Source of the DNA: an uncultured bacterium
GTDB lineage: Bacteria > Bdellovibrionota_C > UBA2361 > CALJRW01
Length of the DNA stretch: 62,479 nucleotides
Reading direction: 5' to 3'
Assembly (NCBI GenBank): GCA_937976335.1
Contig: CALJRW010000147.1
Span: 1 to 62,479 of the forward strand
Position numbers and translations under genes: made by a program. A model generated the notes under the pieces. It had not been told where the DNA came from. It worked only from the letters and a program-made list of their open reading frames with translations, and searched no databases. Each line of letters opens with the position of its first letter. The stretch's first letter is position 1. This document shows positions 44,390 through 53,794 of the stretch, piece after piece.

Positions 44390-46576
44390 TTACCTATGAG
44401 CCTTCATCTTATCTAAAATGCTAGCTGGCATATATTTATACGCTAACCTTTGCACAAAAAAACGAACCTTCAAAGTGTCTAGTAAATAAATTAACAAATT
44501 AGAAGCCTTTGAAATAAACTTAGTTGTAAGTTTTGGCTCAGGCATATTAGGTAAAGTTTTTTCTTTAGTAAAGTTATGAAGATTTGTGAAATTTAAACTA
44601 TGTGAATTATCTATATAACTACGCTTATAAAACTCATAGATCTTTTCTCCATCTGGCAACTTAAAGCCTAAAACATTTTTCTTAATTGCTTCATACTCAT
44701 TCCAATTATTTAAAATATGTGTAATCTTTTCCTTTATTGACTCAATACGCAAATTATTTAAAACCCAACCTACTTTTCCATTTTCTACTCTTTCCGCATG
44801 TGCTCCATATGGAGGGACAATAGCAGGCACACCACATGCAAGAGCTTCATCTAAAGTCAAACCATAAGTCTCAGGAGCTTTAGATAAAACTAACAAAATA
44901 TGAGGATCTATTGCTTCGATTTTTTCTGATAAATCTTTATAATTATAGGAGCCATGTAAAATTAAGTTTGATATTTTTTCACCATGAATCTTTCCTAACA
45001 AGTGCCATTCTAGAGGGTCAGAAGCTAATTTAGATATTTTAGTTAACGCCTTCATTTCACCTAAACCTTTATGGCTTGCAAAATCTCCTAAAAATAATAT
45101 TTTAAAAGGTTTTTTTGGATTTTGAGAAATTTCATTTACAGAACTAAGTTTGTGAATTTTACTTGGATGAGAAATTAAGTGTTGATTAAAAGATGACATG
45201 GGAAAAAGCATTTTAAGATATTCGCTACTTTTTTGAGAAAAGACAAAAACTTTATTTGCCTGAGTTATGATTTTTTCTCCTATAGCTCTATAATCTTGAA
45301 TAAATTCTCTATTAAAATTACACGCAGACACACACTCCTTACCAGAACAAATTTCTAAATTTGGTTTTAGCAAAAAAAACTTAGGGCAAGCTACGACATA
45401 ATCATGTATTGATAAAAAATAGTTAGCATGTTTTGAAATAGCATTTCCTAATTCTTTTATATTAAAATGTCTTGTGTGATGAATATGCAAAGTTTCAAAT
45501 TTATCTCTTGAAATAAGATCTTCTAAGTTTGTCTTACTTCTATCAAAAATGTAAGTCCTATCTTCAATTTTCATATGACAAGTAAGCAGGTATACATCCT
45601 TCTTTACTACCAAACTCCAATGAGATAAATCTTTCACTTCATTTATTAAATTTTGTACATGATACTCAACACCACCAAGCGCATCGCCATGAGATTCAAA
45701 AGGACCATTATGCAGAACATGAAGAACTCTTCTTTTGTCTTTATTCTCCAACCTTACTAACTCATCTAAAATTCTTAATCTAACTGGCCTTAAAATCCCT
45801 CGCCTATAAAATTTACTAACTCTATCTAAATAATGAGGATAACGCTTCTTTATGATTTCAATATTTTCTTTATGAAGCTTTTTTTGATTTTCTTTAAATG
45901 AGGATTCTCCTTTGTGATATATGAAAGTAGCGTCATCTAAAATATTGGTAAAACCTGCTTCTTCTGCACGAAGAGAAAAATCATTTTCTTCACCGTATCC
46001 TCTTCCAAAAGTTTCAGCATCAAAAACTCCTATTTTTTCTATCACTTCTCTCTTGATATAAACACAATGGGCAATGCAAGTTGGTAATATTGGATATTCC
46101 TTGGTACTGACTTTTTCAACTACTTGAGCTAAATAATCTATATCAATTTTTCCAAAAATTTCATTGTCTTCCATTTTTAAAGAAAATTTAGGAAAAGAGG
46201 CTTGATTTCCATTATTAGTCAGAGTTGTTACAGTTCCTACCTTAGAGTTAGAATATGCCGCTGCTTTCATTTTTTCTAACCAGCCAGCAGTTACAATTGT
46301 GTCACTATTTAACAAGACAATATCTTTATCTTGAAATAGATTCATTCCAAAATTACACGTTTCAACAAAACCTAAATTTTTGACATTTCTTTTTAAAGTT
46401 ATTCTTGTATCTTTTATGTTACGTTCATCCATAAAAGTTTTAAATTTCCCCTCAGTGCTTGCATCATCAACTATGACTATTTCTTGATCTTTAGGAGAAT
46501 GTAGTAAAACAGACTTAAGACATCTTAATGATTCTTCAAAAGCATTATAAATTGGTATAAAAACTACAACTTTCAA
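44390..46576 (-). CDS. two-domain glycosyltransferase (GT2 + GT4)
   Basis: A 728-residue cytoplasmic protein. Residues ~1-260 are a GT2 GT-A domain: VFIPIYNAFEESLRCLKSVL, IVIVDDASTEG, VLLNSDTIV (DxD-like) and GRGYGEENDFSLRAEEAG. Residues ~295-660 are a GT-B GT4 domain with FLGDFASHKG and PETYGLTLDEALACGVPAIV. The C-terminus is basic. It overlaps the upstream GT2 gene by four bases, indicating an operon for a surface glycan. Sugars cannot be told from sequence. Confidence 0.88.
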   Translation of the reverse strand: MKVVVFIPIYNAFEESLRCLKSVLLHSPKDQEIVIVDDASTEGKFKTFMDERNIKDTRITLKRNVKNLGFVETCNFGMNLFQDKDIVLLNSDTIVTAGWLEKMKAAAYSNSKVGTVTTLTNNGNQASFPKFSLKMEDNEIFGKIDIDYLAQVVEKVSTKEYPILPTCIAHCVYIKREVIEKIGVFDAETFGRGYGEENDFSLRAEEAGFTNILDDATFIYHKGESSFKENQKKLHKENIEIIKKRYPHYLDRVSKFYRRGILRPVRLRILDELVRLENKDKRRVLHVLHNGPFESHGDALGGVEYHVQNLINEVKDLSHWSLVVKKDVYLLTCHMKIEDRTYIFDRSKTNLEDLISRDKFETLHIHHTRHFNIKELGNAISKHANYFLSIHDYVVACPKFFLLKPNLEICSGKECVSACNFNREFIQDYRAIGEKIITQANKVFVFSQKSSEYLKMLFPMSSFNQHLISHPSKIHKLSSVNEISQNPKKPFKILFLGDFASHKGLGEMKALTKISKLASDPLEWHLLGKIHGEKISNLILHGSYNYKDLSEKIEAIDPHILLVLSKAPETYGLTLDEALACGVPAIVPPYGAHAERVENGKVGWVLNNLRIESIKEKITHILNNWNEYEAIKKNVLGFKLPDGEKIYEFYKRSYIDNSHSLNFTNLHNFTKEKTLPNMPEPKLTTKFISKASNLLIYLLDTLKVRFFVQRLAYKYMPASILDKMKAHR

Positions 46577-48168
46577 AGGTCCACCTCAAATGAGAATTGT
46601 TTTCTTTCTAATCCCTTTGGATAAAATGAATCAAAATATGAATTGAATTTAGAATAGTACTTAATAACTTTTGGGAAGACATCTTCGCTTTCAAGAGCCA
46701 CAGAACTTGTCCAAACAATTCTGTATTTAATATTATGTAAATACATACTATAAGCAAGAACTAAATCTTTATATGATGCAAAATCTGCACTACGAAGACT
46801 ACTTTGCTTGAAAAGCTTTAGAGGAGTAACAAAACAAAAGTGTGGTATGACGCTGACATTATAACTTGACCAGAGCTTTGCACCATAACCTGGTAGTTCT
46901 GATTTTAAATTATAAAAATTATTAAATCCTTTTGAATTTTTATAGGTTATTCCGCCTGAGACAATTCTTTTATTTGAGACTATCTTAGGCGAGACTGCTC
47001 CAACATTTGATAATTGTAAATAACCAATTAAATCATTTAAGTGGCTAACACTAATTGTTGCTAAATTTTTTGACGCAAAAAATAAATATTCGGCATTACT
47101 TCTATCAATGATACTATCTATTTCTAAAATATTTTCAAATTCAACATGCCTTAAATTTACACTACAGTTAATCAACACTTTCTCTTTCTTAGTAAGACAT
47201 AAAATAGAGGACGCTGAATTGATAGGCATATTAATATTGTAAATTGCTATATTTTTAGCTCCACTATTTGTAACTTTAGCATTAGTTAAACCTCTTCTAA
47301 TGAGAGCTTCTGAAAGTACTTTTTCTGCAATTTTAACAGCATAAGGCTTAGCCTTAATGTCAGAGGCAACAGAGCCTGGATGTTTTCTCCAATGGTAGAG
47401 TATGTCAGGAACATGCATAACCCTATCTGTTATTTCAGTCACCCTTAAAGCCAAATCATAATCTTGACTACCTTCATAACCTACTCTAAATCGACCAACT
47501 TTATCGACTAAACTTTTTCTATAAACTGCTAAATGACCAATATACATAAAAGAGAGCAAATACTCAGGAGACCAACAAGGCTTAAAATGTACTTCAGTAT
47601 GTCTATTTTTTACATCTATTTTATCTTCATTAGAGTATAGAAAATCAATATTTCTATCTTGATTTAACTCTTTAACTATTCTGTATAGTGCATGAGCAGG
47701 TAATTTATCATCATGATCTAAGAGAGCAATAAATTCACCACTTGCAAGACTTATAGCGGAGTTACTTGCATTACAAATATGTCCATTTTTTTCTCTATAG
47801 ACAACTTTAATTCTTTGTTCTTTTTTATTATATTCATCTAAAACTTGTTTAATTTGAGGATTTGAAGAAAAATCATCTGCTATACATAATTCCCAATTGT
47901 CGTAGATTTGTTCGATAACTGAATTTATAGCTTCTTTAAGAAAAATTATTGAAGGATCATAAACTGGAAGAATTATGGAAATTTTAGGCCTGTAAGAGAA
48001 CTCTGCTTGTTGTTTTTTATACTTGATTTTGTCTGATTTAGATGGCAAGTAAATTTTTAATATTTTTTTAGTTTTACTATATTCAGTTAGCTTAAAATAA
48101 AATCTTTTAAACACTCCAGTAAATCCCTCTGAAGTGTATACAAGTTTAATTTTTCTAAGATATTTCAT
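46573..48168 (-). CDS. GT2 family glycosyltransferase
   Basis: A 531-residue protein. The GT2 domain lies at about residues 60-310: ISIILPVYDPSIIFLKEAIN, WELCIADDFSSNP, FIALLDHDDKLPAHALY (DxD) and GYEGSQDYDLALRVTE. This looks like the O-antigen/rhamnan-type transferase group. The N-terminal ~55 residues are basic. Its stop overlaps the downstream two-domain transferase by four bases; upstream is an unknown gene 21 bases away on the same strand. Confidence 0.87.
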   Translation of the reverse strand: MKYLRKIKLVYTSEGFTGVFKRFYFKLTEYSKTKKILKIYLPSKSDKIKYKKQQAEFSYRPKISIILPVYDPSIIFLKEAINSVIEQIYDNWELCIADDFSSNPQIKQVLDEYNKKEQRIKVVYREKNGHICNASNSAISLASGEFIALLDHDDKLPAHALYRIVKELNQDRNIDFLYSNEDKIDVKNRHTEVHFKPCWSPEYLLSFMYIGHLAVYRKSLVDKVGRFRVGYEGSQDYDLALRVTEITDRVMHVPDILYHWRKHPGSVASDIKAKPYAVKIAEKVLSEALIRRGLTNAKVTNSGAKNIAIYNINMPINSASSILCLTKKEKVLINCSVNLRHVEFENILEIDSIIDRSNAEYLFFASKNLATISVSHLNDLIGYLQLSNVGAVSPKIVSNKRIVSGGITYKNSKGFNNFYNLKSELPGYGAKLWSSYNVSVIPHFCFVTPLKLFKQSSLRSADFASYKDLVLAYSMYLHNIKYRIVWTSSVALESEDVFPKVIKYYSKFNSYFDSFYPKGLERKQFSFEVDL

Positions 48169-48189
48169 TCAATATAGGTATAATATATT

Positions 48190-49251
48190 TTAAGGTGAAA
48201 ACCTAGCCTCTCGGAATTCTAATAAGTACCTTCTTATTTTTCTAGCACTTTCTCCCCAGCTACCCCTTGCATTAAGAAAATTAACCAAATTACCTTGAAT
48301 AAAATATTTTCTATGCAATCTCTCAAAATGAGAAAGAAGAGCTTTAATTTGATTATCTTCTAAGAAACCAAAAAGCATGTGATTTTTATCAAGGCTTAAC
48401 AGAGAATCGTTCTTCACATAAACTAATGCATGAGATAAATTTCCCTTCATTTCAAAATCAAAATGACGTTCATCAAAACGAGTATGTTGAAACAGATCTG
48501 AATTACTCGCTGATTTTTTTCTCCAGCTTAGGTAATCCCTTTCCGGAGAAAACGTAAGTCTTGCTTGAAAAGACTCATAGCTTGGCATAATAAATTCAAG
48601 TTTTTCTCTATTCAGATCTTTTTCATCAGCCTCTTTAATGATAAGTACTCTTGAAATATCTACTAGGTCAGAATATACATTGAATTGACTTGCTATAAAA
48701 TGCTCTAGAGGACGCTTAGTTAAAATTCTTGCATATTTTTCTAACGCTTCATACTTTTGCCAATCATCGTACTTAAGAGAAGCTACGATACTATATGCCA
48801 ATACAGTAGCTGCTTTAAATATTCTAATTTGAAGTACTTTGCTTAAATCAGCAGGATCGTTCATTTTGCTCTCTAAACGATCTAAACTATCCTTTAACAA
48901 AGGTTCAACGACTAACATAGCATTACTATTTTTTTTAGCATTCACAATACCAGCACTATCTTCATGCCTCGTAACCATAGCTAAATAACCATCAACTAAT
49001 CTTAAGCGCATAATCTCGGTTTCAGAAATTAAAATTTTTTCCATTATATCAAGGACAAAACGATATCGATTGTTTCTGACAAAATAATTATCTACCACAG
49101 CACTTTCAGATTCTCTTATACAGGATTCAATTTGAGATTTATTTGGCAATCCATTTGGAACTGAAGATACAGCTAAATCATAGAAGCGATCTAGACTTTG
49201 CCTAAGATTTAATAATCCCTCATTACTTTGATTGAAAGGCCTTTGTAACAC
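48190..49251 (-). CDS. hypothetical protein upstream of glycosyltransferases
   Basis: A 353-residue soluble, mostly helical protein I do not recognise. No signal peptide, span or catalytic motif stands out; YLSWRKKSASNSDLFQHTRF and FDFEMKGNLSHALVYVKND could form a small beta domain. It starts with GTG at 49251 and ends 21 bases before the GT2 gene, so it is probably in the same operon. Weak confidence in the exact start. Confidence 0.6.
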   Translation of the reverse strand: MLQRPFNQSNEGLLNLRQSLDRFYDLAVSSVPNGLPNKSQIESCIRESESAVVDNYFVRNNRYRFVLDIMEKILISETEIMRLRLVDGYLAMVTRHEDSAGIVNAKKNSNAMLVVEPLLKDSLDRLESKMNDPADLSKVLQIRIFKAATVLAYSIVASLKYDDWQKYEALEKYARILTKRPLEHFIASQFNVYSDLVDISRVLIIKEADEKDLNREKLEFIMPSYESFQARLTFSPERDYLSWRKKSASNSDLFQHTRFDERHFDFEMKGNLSHALVYVKNDSLLSLDKNHMLFGFLEDNQIKALLSHFERLHRKYFIQGNLVNFLNARGSWGESARKIRRYLLEFREARFSP

Positions 49252-49282
49252 ATAAAATTTATATCATATTTAAAAATCTTAA

Positions 49283-50746
49283 CTAAGTTTTTTTACTAAA
49301 AACTGGAATTATCAATGAAAACAAACTTAAAATGAGAAAAATAAGACAAATTGGCTTAGTTAGAAAACCAGAATAACCTGAAATAATTAGAGATCTTCTA
49401 AAATTGGTTTCAAGCATTTGTCCAAGAACGAGGCCTAAAACTACAGTTGCAGAAGGAATTTTATATTTCTTTAAAAACCAGCCTAAAATACCAAAAGCGA
49501 AACAAACCCAGGCATCAAAAAGAGAATTTTGTACTGTGTAACTACCAATAAAACATAGCGTAATGATTAGAGTGTAAATAATAGATTTAGGTATTTTTAA
49601 TACTTGTAACCAAAGAGAATTACCAAGTAAACCAAAAAATATAATTAATATATTCGCAAATAAAACAGCAGCAAAAATTCCATAAACTAAACTAACATTT
49701 GTTTGAAAAAGTTCAGGTCCAGGAACTAAACCATGCAAAGTCAATGCACCAAGAAGAACTGCATCAGTTGCACTTCCAGGAATTCCAAGAGCTAACAAAG
49801 GAACTAAAGCACCCCCGACAGAACTACTATTAGCAGCTTCGCTAGCCATTATGCCTTCTAATGAACCTTTGCCAAACTTGTCTTTTTGCTTACTACACCT
49901 CTTTACTTCTCCATAAGAGATGAATGAAGCAACTGTTGCTCCTGCTCCTGGTATTACTCCAACAAATGTTCCAATTAATGAGGATTTAACTAAAGTCAAT
50001 TTAGAGTTAAAAAAATTAGAGATAAGTGATTTAGTTTTATTAAGTGATAAAAATTTTGTTTTTTCAGAATTGTAACTTTCAAGTTGATAAAAAATTTCTC
50101 CTAGCGCAAAAAGACCAATCATTGCTGGCAAAAATGATATTCCATCATACAGTTCAATAATTCCAAAAGTGAACCTCTCATCACCTGTAAAGGAGTCAAG
50201 CCTTATTGAATTAACAAGAAGCCCTAGCAGAACTCCTACAATCGCTTTAAGAGCATTACTACCTGCAAAAGCAACTACGGTAGAAAGACCAAAAAAAGCT
50301 AAGGCAAAATATTCAGCAGGTCCAAATTTAAGCGCAATTTTTGCAATCGATGCAGAAAAAACTATCAATAGTATTACACCCACTATCCCCCCAAAAGCTG
50401 AAGAAATAACTGCCGTATTTAAGGCTTCACGAGCTCTTCCTTGTTTAGTTAATTCATATCCATCAATAGCAGTTACAACTGAAGATGGTGTTCCAGGAGC
50501 ATTTACAGCAATTGCTGTAATTGAGCCTCCATAATTAGCAGCTTGATATGCTGAAACAAATAAAATGAAAGCAAACGTTGGATCCATTCCAAAACTTATT
50601 GGAATTAAAAGCGCCACTCCCATCGAAGGAGACATACCAGGCACTGCACCAATAAAAATTCCTAAAACTACACCAAGAATAAGCATTCCCATTCCAAGAG
50701 GAGTAAAAAGTAATTCAAAGCCTGTAAGTAAATTAGTAAAAAACAT
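49283..50746 (-). CDS. tctA: tripartite tricarboxylate transporter, large membrane subunit
   Basis: TctA-type channel of about 487 residues and roughly 11-12 hydrophobic spans. Diagnostic stretches are GIFIGAVPGMSPSMGVALLIP near residue 30, AIAVNAPGTPSSVVTAIDGYELTKQG, a second copy-like VGVIPGAGATVASFISYGEVK, and PGSATDAVLLGALTLHG. I prefer the ATG at 50746, two bases after the tctB stop; a TTG at 50752 overlaps that stop. The system takes up carboxylates with the TctC binding protein and a proton or sodium gradient. Confidence 0.94.
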   Translation of the reverse strand: MFFTNLLTGFELLFTPLGMGMLILGVVLGIFIGAVPGMSPSMGVALLIPISFGMDPTFAFILFVSAYQAANYGGSITAIAVNAPGTPSSVVTAIDGYELTKQGRAREALNTAVISSAFGGIVGVILLIVFSASIAKIALKFGPAEYFALAFFGLSTVVAFAGSNALKAIVGVLLGLLVNSIRLDSFTGDERFTFGIIELYDGISFLPAMIGLFALGEIFYQLESYNSEKTKFLSLNKTKSLISNFFNSKLTLVKSSLIGTFVGVIPGAGATVASFISYGEVKRCSKQKDKFGKGSLEGIMASEAANSSSVGGALVPLLALGIPGSATDAVLLGALTLHGLVPGPELFQTNVSLVYGIFAAVLFANILIIFFGLLGNSLWLQVLKIPKSIIYTLIITLCFIGSYTVQNSLFDAWVCFAFGILGWFLKKYKIPSATVVLGLVLGQMLETNFRRSLIISGYSGFLTKPICLIFLILSLFSLIIPVFSKKT

Positions 50747-50748
50747 AT

Positions 50749-51147
50749 TCAAGGTAGAGTTATCTGAAAAACATATTTAAATAAGTTAAAAATTCCAAAA
50801 GTCCATACGAGCGATAATATACCAATAGTAAAATAATTTTTATTATTTAATGAAATTGGAGTAATACAGCAAAATAGAAGTGTAGGCATTAAAAAACCAT
50901 AAAAGTTTAAAAACAAAAGATATAAAAAAGTTATTGAAATAATTGTAAGTGTTTTTTTTGAAAGCTTTGACTCTTCACTTGTTTTTTCAATTTTCTTAAA
51001 AAACAACACTAAGAGAGAAATTAAAAGAACTATTGAGTATATAAAAGGAATTAAAAAAACGTCTGTTTTTTCTAAATTTATGCCAGAAAAAAATAAGAAA
51101 AAAACACTAAACAATAAAAGAAAAAACAAAAAACTTTTCTCTATCAT
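50749..51147 (-). CDS. tctB: tripartite tricarboxylate transporter, small membrane subunit
   Basis: A 132-residue protein with four hydrophobic spans and little else, in the position and size of TctB, which is poorly conserved. Its start overlaps the tctC stop by four bases, and its stop abuts tctA. The name rests on context and topology. Confidence 0.85.
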   Translation of the reverse strand: MIEKSFLFFLLLFSVFFLFFSGINLEKTDVFLIPFIYSIVLLISLLVLFFKKIEKTSEESKLSKKTLTIISITFLYLLFLNFYGFLMPTLLFCCITPISLNNKNYFTIGILSLVWTFGIFNLFKYVFQITLP

Positions 51148-52061
51148 AAATACTTCTTATCAGTTTCTATTTGAGCTTTAACAGCATTTTCAAAACTCTC
51201 ACCAGTCTCAAAAATACCTTCCATTTGGCCTTGGGATATAAATTTTTTCCACTCCTCCGACTCGATAGCTAATTTTATAGTTTTCTCTAAATACTTCAGA
51301 GTTTCTTCAGAAGTGCCTTTCTTCACAGCAAATCCCCGCCATAGAACTTCACTCTTAAGATCAGTGAACCCAGCATTTAAAAAGTTATTAGGATATTTAA
51401 CACTATCAGGACTTGCAATAGCAATAACTTGAAGATCGGGCCTCCCAATGACATCTTGTTGATTACCAACATAAACATCGCCATGATTCCCTAAGAGAGC
51501 CGCTATTGCCTCGCCTCCACTTTTATAAGGCACCCATTTAGCTTGAATATTAGTTGCATTCCAAACCTTTTTTGCAAATATATGATCCGTTCCTCCTGCA
51601 GCAGGTCCTAACCAAATCTGCTTACCAGGTTTTTCCTTTGCTTGATCGATAACTTTTTCAATAGTATCGAGATTACTTTTTTTATTGGTAATCACGCACT
51701 CATAATCTTTTACAATTCTACCTAAGAATTTAAGCTCACTAAACAAACTCTCCTTACCCGCCCCAACCACTTTAGAAATGACGGAGCTTGTAAGAGCAAA
51801 AATAGTATGACCATCAGACTTTTGCTTTATTACGTGATTAAGTGCAATTAGACCTCCTGCCCCTTTTTTATTTTCTATGATAATTGGCTTAGGAAAATCT
51901 TGCTCTTTTATGATTTTTGCTAATTTTCTTGAACTAACATCAATTAACCCTCCAGGAGCAGTGTAGACCACTATCTTTACAGGTTTTGTAGGAAAATCCG
52001 CTTGGGAATTTATAACGAATAAATTAAAAGAAAAAAGTAAGAATAAGAAAATTTTTTTCAT
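51144..52061 (-). CDS. tctC: tripartite tricarboxylate transporter substrate-binding protein
   Basis: A 305-residue periplasmic binding protein of the TctC/Bug family. The signal peptide is MKKIFLFLLFSFNLFVINSQ. FPTKPVKIVVYTAPGGLIDV, IIENKKGAGGLIALNHV, and KWVPYKSGGEAIAALLGNHGDVYVG are typical Bug motifs, the last forming the ligand pocket. Ligands are usually carboxylates such as citrate or glutarate and cannot be named here. It heads the tctCBA operon, with each pair overlapping or touching. Confidence 0.93.
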   Translation of the reverse strand: MKKIFLFLLFSFNLFVINSQADFPTKPVKIVVYTAPGGLIDVSSRKLAKIIKEQDFPKPIIIENKKGAGGLIALNHVIKQKSDGHTIFALTSSVISKVVGAGKESLFSELKFLGRIVKDYECVITNKKSNLDTIEKVIDQAKEKPGKQIWLGPAAGGTDHIFAKKVWNATNIQAKWVPYKSGGEAIAALLGNHGDVYVGNQQDVIGRPDLQVIAIASPDSVKYPNNFLNAGFTDLKSEVLWRGFAVKKGTSEETLKYLEKTIKLAIESEEWKKFISQGQMEGIFETGESFENAVKAQIETDKKYL

Positions 52062-52112
52062 AAATGATGAAATACCACGTTATTGAATAGATATAAAGTG
52101 CCCATACTCTAA

Positions 52113-52155
52113 GTCAGCAACTTTGAGTTTTTTCTAAAAACCTAGAATTGCTGAC
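52113..52155. repeat. GTCA-family hairpin, copy 2
   Basis: Left arm GTCAGCAACTTTGAGTTTTT and right arm AAAAACCTAGAATTGCTGAC form an imperfect stem of about 18 pairs. Same plan as 17181-17225. Confidence 0.75.
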
Positions 52156-52255
52156 TAAAAATATATGCTAAATTCATACTTAAGACTAAGGAAATCTAAA
52201 ATTGACCTGCAGTCACCCCAAAATCAATAAACTACAAGGAAACCCGCTTGCCCCA

Positions 52256-52305
52256 CATAGCTTTAACGACGGAGGGCTTGTCCTCCATAGCTTTAGCGAC
52301 GGAGG
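52256..52305 (+). repeat. tandem CATAGCTTTAGCGACGGAGG motifs
   Basis: Two copies, 52256-52275 and 52286-52305, with a 30-base period and one base different. The second is inside a hairpin, TCCTCC (52281-52286) with GGAGGA (52301-52306). A related stretch occurs inverted at 19027-19047. Confidence 0.75.
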
Positions 52306-52315
52306 AAAAACATTT

Positions 52316-52359
52316 TATAGAAAGAATTATTAAGAACTTACTTTTTGGACTTTCTGTAT
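52316..52359. repeat. 51-bp palindromic repeat, diverged copy 5
   Basis: Shortened, changed copy of the dispersed palindrome with arms TTATAGAAAGAATTATTAAG and CTTTTTGGACTTTCTGTAT. It is about 26 bases before the glpD ATG and could affect that gene's transcript. Confidence 0.6.
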
Positions 52360-52385
52360 TATTAAACTAATCATATTATATATAA

Positions 52386-53753
52386 ATGCCTAGCAAAAAT
52401 AACATCGGCAAGAAAATTCTTATCATAGGGGGCGGGATTCACGGAGCCTATATTGCTCGCTATGCAGCGCAAAATGGTTTTTCTGTAACTCTTCTAGAAA
52501 AATCTGACTTTGCAAGTGGGACTTCAAGCCGAAGCTCAAAAATGGCGCATGGTGGATTACGATATCTGGAATTGTTTGACTTTAAACAAGTCTTTGAAGG
52601 AATTAAGGCTCGGGATGAACTTTTCAAAGAAGTTCCACATCTAGCAAAACCAGAAAAGTTTCTAATTCCAATTCCAAAAAATAATTTTTTTTTCAAATAT
52701 AAACTAAAAATAGGTTTAATGCTTTATGATTTAATGCTTAAAAACAAATCTTTAAAGCACTTCTGGATTCCTAGAAAAAATTTAAATTTTCAAGGATTTA
52801 ATTCTAAAAGCGAAGATTTAGAAGGCTGTTTTGTATACAACGATGGATTAATGAATGATAGTCGTATTGTTATCGAAAACATACTACTGGCAGAAAAGCA
52901 TGGAGCTACTTGTTTAAATTATTCAGAAGTTATTAAGTCTCGCAAGTTAAACAAACAAAGAGAAATCACATACAAAAATTGCTTAAATGAAACTACAAAT
53001 ACAGTCATATGCGACATTGTTATTAACTGCACTGGGCCATGGGTTAATAATATAGATGAAATATTAGGAGTAGAAAACAATATAAATTTAAAATACAGTA
53101 GAGGCTCTCACTTAATTTTCAATACTCCATGGAACACCCCTTCACTATTTTTACCTATGCCTGGCAAAGCACGTTATTATTTTGTCTGGAAACACCTTGG
53201 AGGTACTATGGTTGGAACAACTGAACGAGAAATTACTAACCTCGAAGAAAATCCAGAAGCAAGCAAAAGTGAAGTTCAAGAAATCTTAGATAGACTTAAA
53301 AAAGACTTACCTAGTGAAAACTTAAATGAATCTACACTCTACTACTCATTTGCTGGCATTCGAACTCTTCCTATGAGAGATCGCAAAAGTGAAACTGGCA
53401 CAGTTTCAAGAAAACATATCTGGAAAATGAACGATAATGTTCTTAGTCTTTACGGCGGGAAGTATACAACTGCTAGCTGGACAGCATTTGAAGGCTTAAA
53501 ACTTCTCTCTGAGCACTTAAGTCTTAAATCTAAACTTGTAAAAAAATCTGAAAAATTAAATTTAGGTATTGATGCTCTTAATCCCGATCTAAAAAAAGCA
53601 GTTTCTCATTGTTTAGAAAAAGAACATGTAAAAAAAATTGAAGATTTAATGAGAAGAAGATTAGGAGTGGAATACTTACCTAATTACAAATCTGAACTAT
53701 ATGAGAAAGTTATAACAATTGTGAAAGAAATCAAGCCTCTCTTGATAGATTAA
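52386..53753 (+). CDS. glpD: FAD-dependent glycerol-3-phosphate dehydrogenase
   Basis: A 455-residue membrane-associated flavoenzyme oxidising sn-glycerol 3-phosphate to dihydroxyacetone phosphate, passing electrons to quinone. IGGGIHGAYIARYAAQNG (residues ~15-32) is the Rossmann FAD site, SDFASGTSSRSSKMAHGGLRYL the second, and GTTEREI and GGKYTTASWTAFEG near the C-terminus match GlpD. At 455 residues it is shorter than E. coli GlpD (~500) and lacks part of the C-terminal cap. It diverges from tctCBA and shows no operon partner. Confidence 0.88.
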   Translation: MPSKNNIGKKILIIGGGIHGAYIARYAAQNGFSVTLLEKSDFASGTSSRSSKMAHGGLRYLELFDFKQVFEGIKARDELFKEVPHLAKPEKFLIPIPKNNFFFKYKLKIGLMLYDLMLKNKSLKHFWIPRKNLNFQGFNSKSEDLEGCFVYNDGLMNDSRIVIENILLAEKHGATCLNYSEVIKSRKLNKQREITYKNCLNETTNTVICDIVINCTGPWVNNIDEILGVENNINLKYSRGSHLIFNTPWNTPSLFLPMPGKARYYFVWKHLGGTMVGTTEREITNLEENPEASKSEVQEILDRLKKDLPSENLNESTLYYSFAGIRTLPMRDRKSETGTVSRKHIWKMNDNVLSLYGGKYTTASWTAFEGLKLLSEHLSLKSKLVKKSEKLNLGIDALNPDLKKAVSHCLEKEHVKKIEDLMRRRLGVEYLPNYKSELYEKVITIVKEIKPLLID

Positions 53754-53794
53754 TCATAAAACCTGAATGTTGGATAAGAAGTGTCACAAAAAAG

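Larger units (their letters stand above)
52062..52385. other. divergent tctC-glpD intergenic region with repeats
   Basis: A 324-base gap between tctC and glpD promoters. It holds a GTCA-family hairpin, two tandem CATAGCTTTAGCGACGGAGG motifs and a diverged 51-bp palindrome copy, listed separately. No coding sequence is evident. Confidence 0.75.

Noticed and set aside
52386..53753. Possible link of glpD to the tct operon as one system
   Set aside because: The genes diverge across a repeat-filled gap. No shared regulatory site was found.
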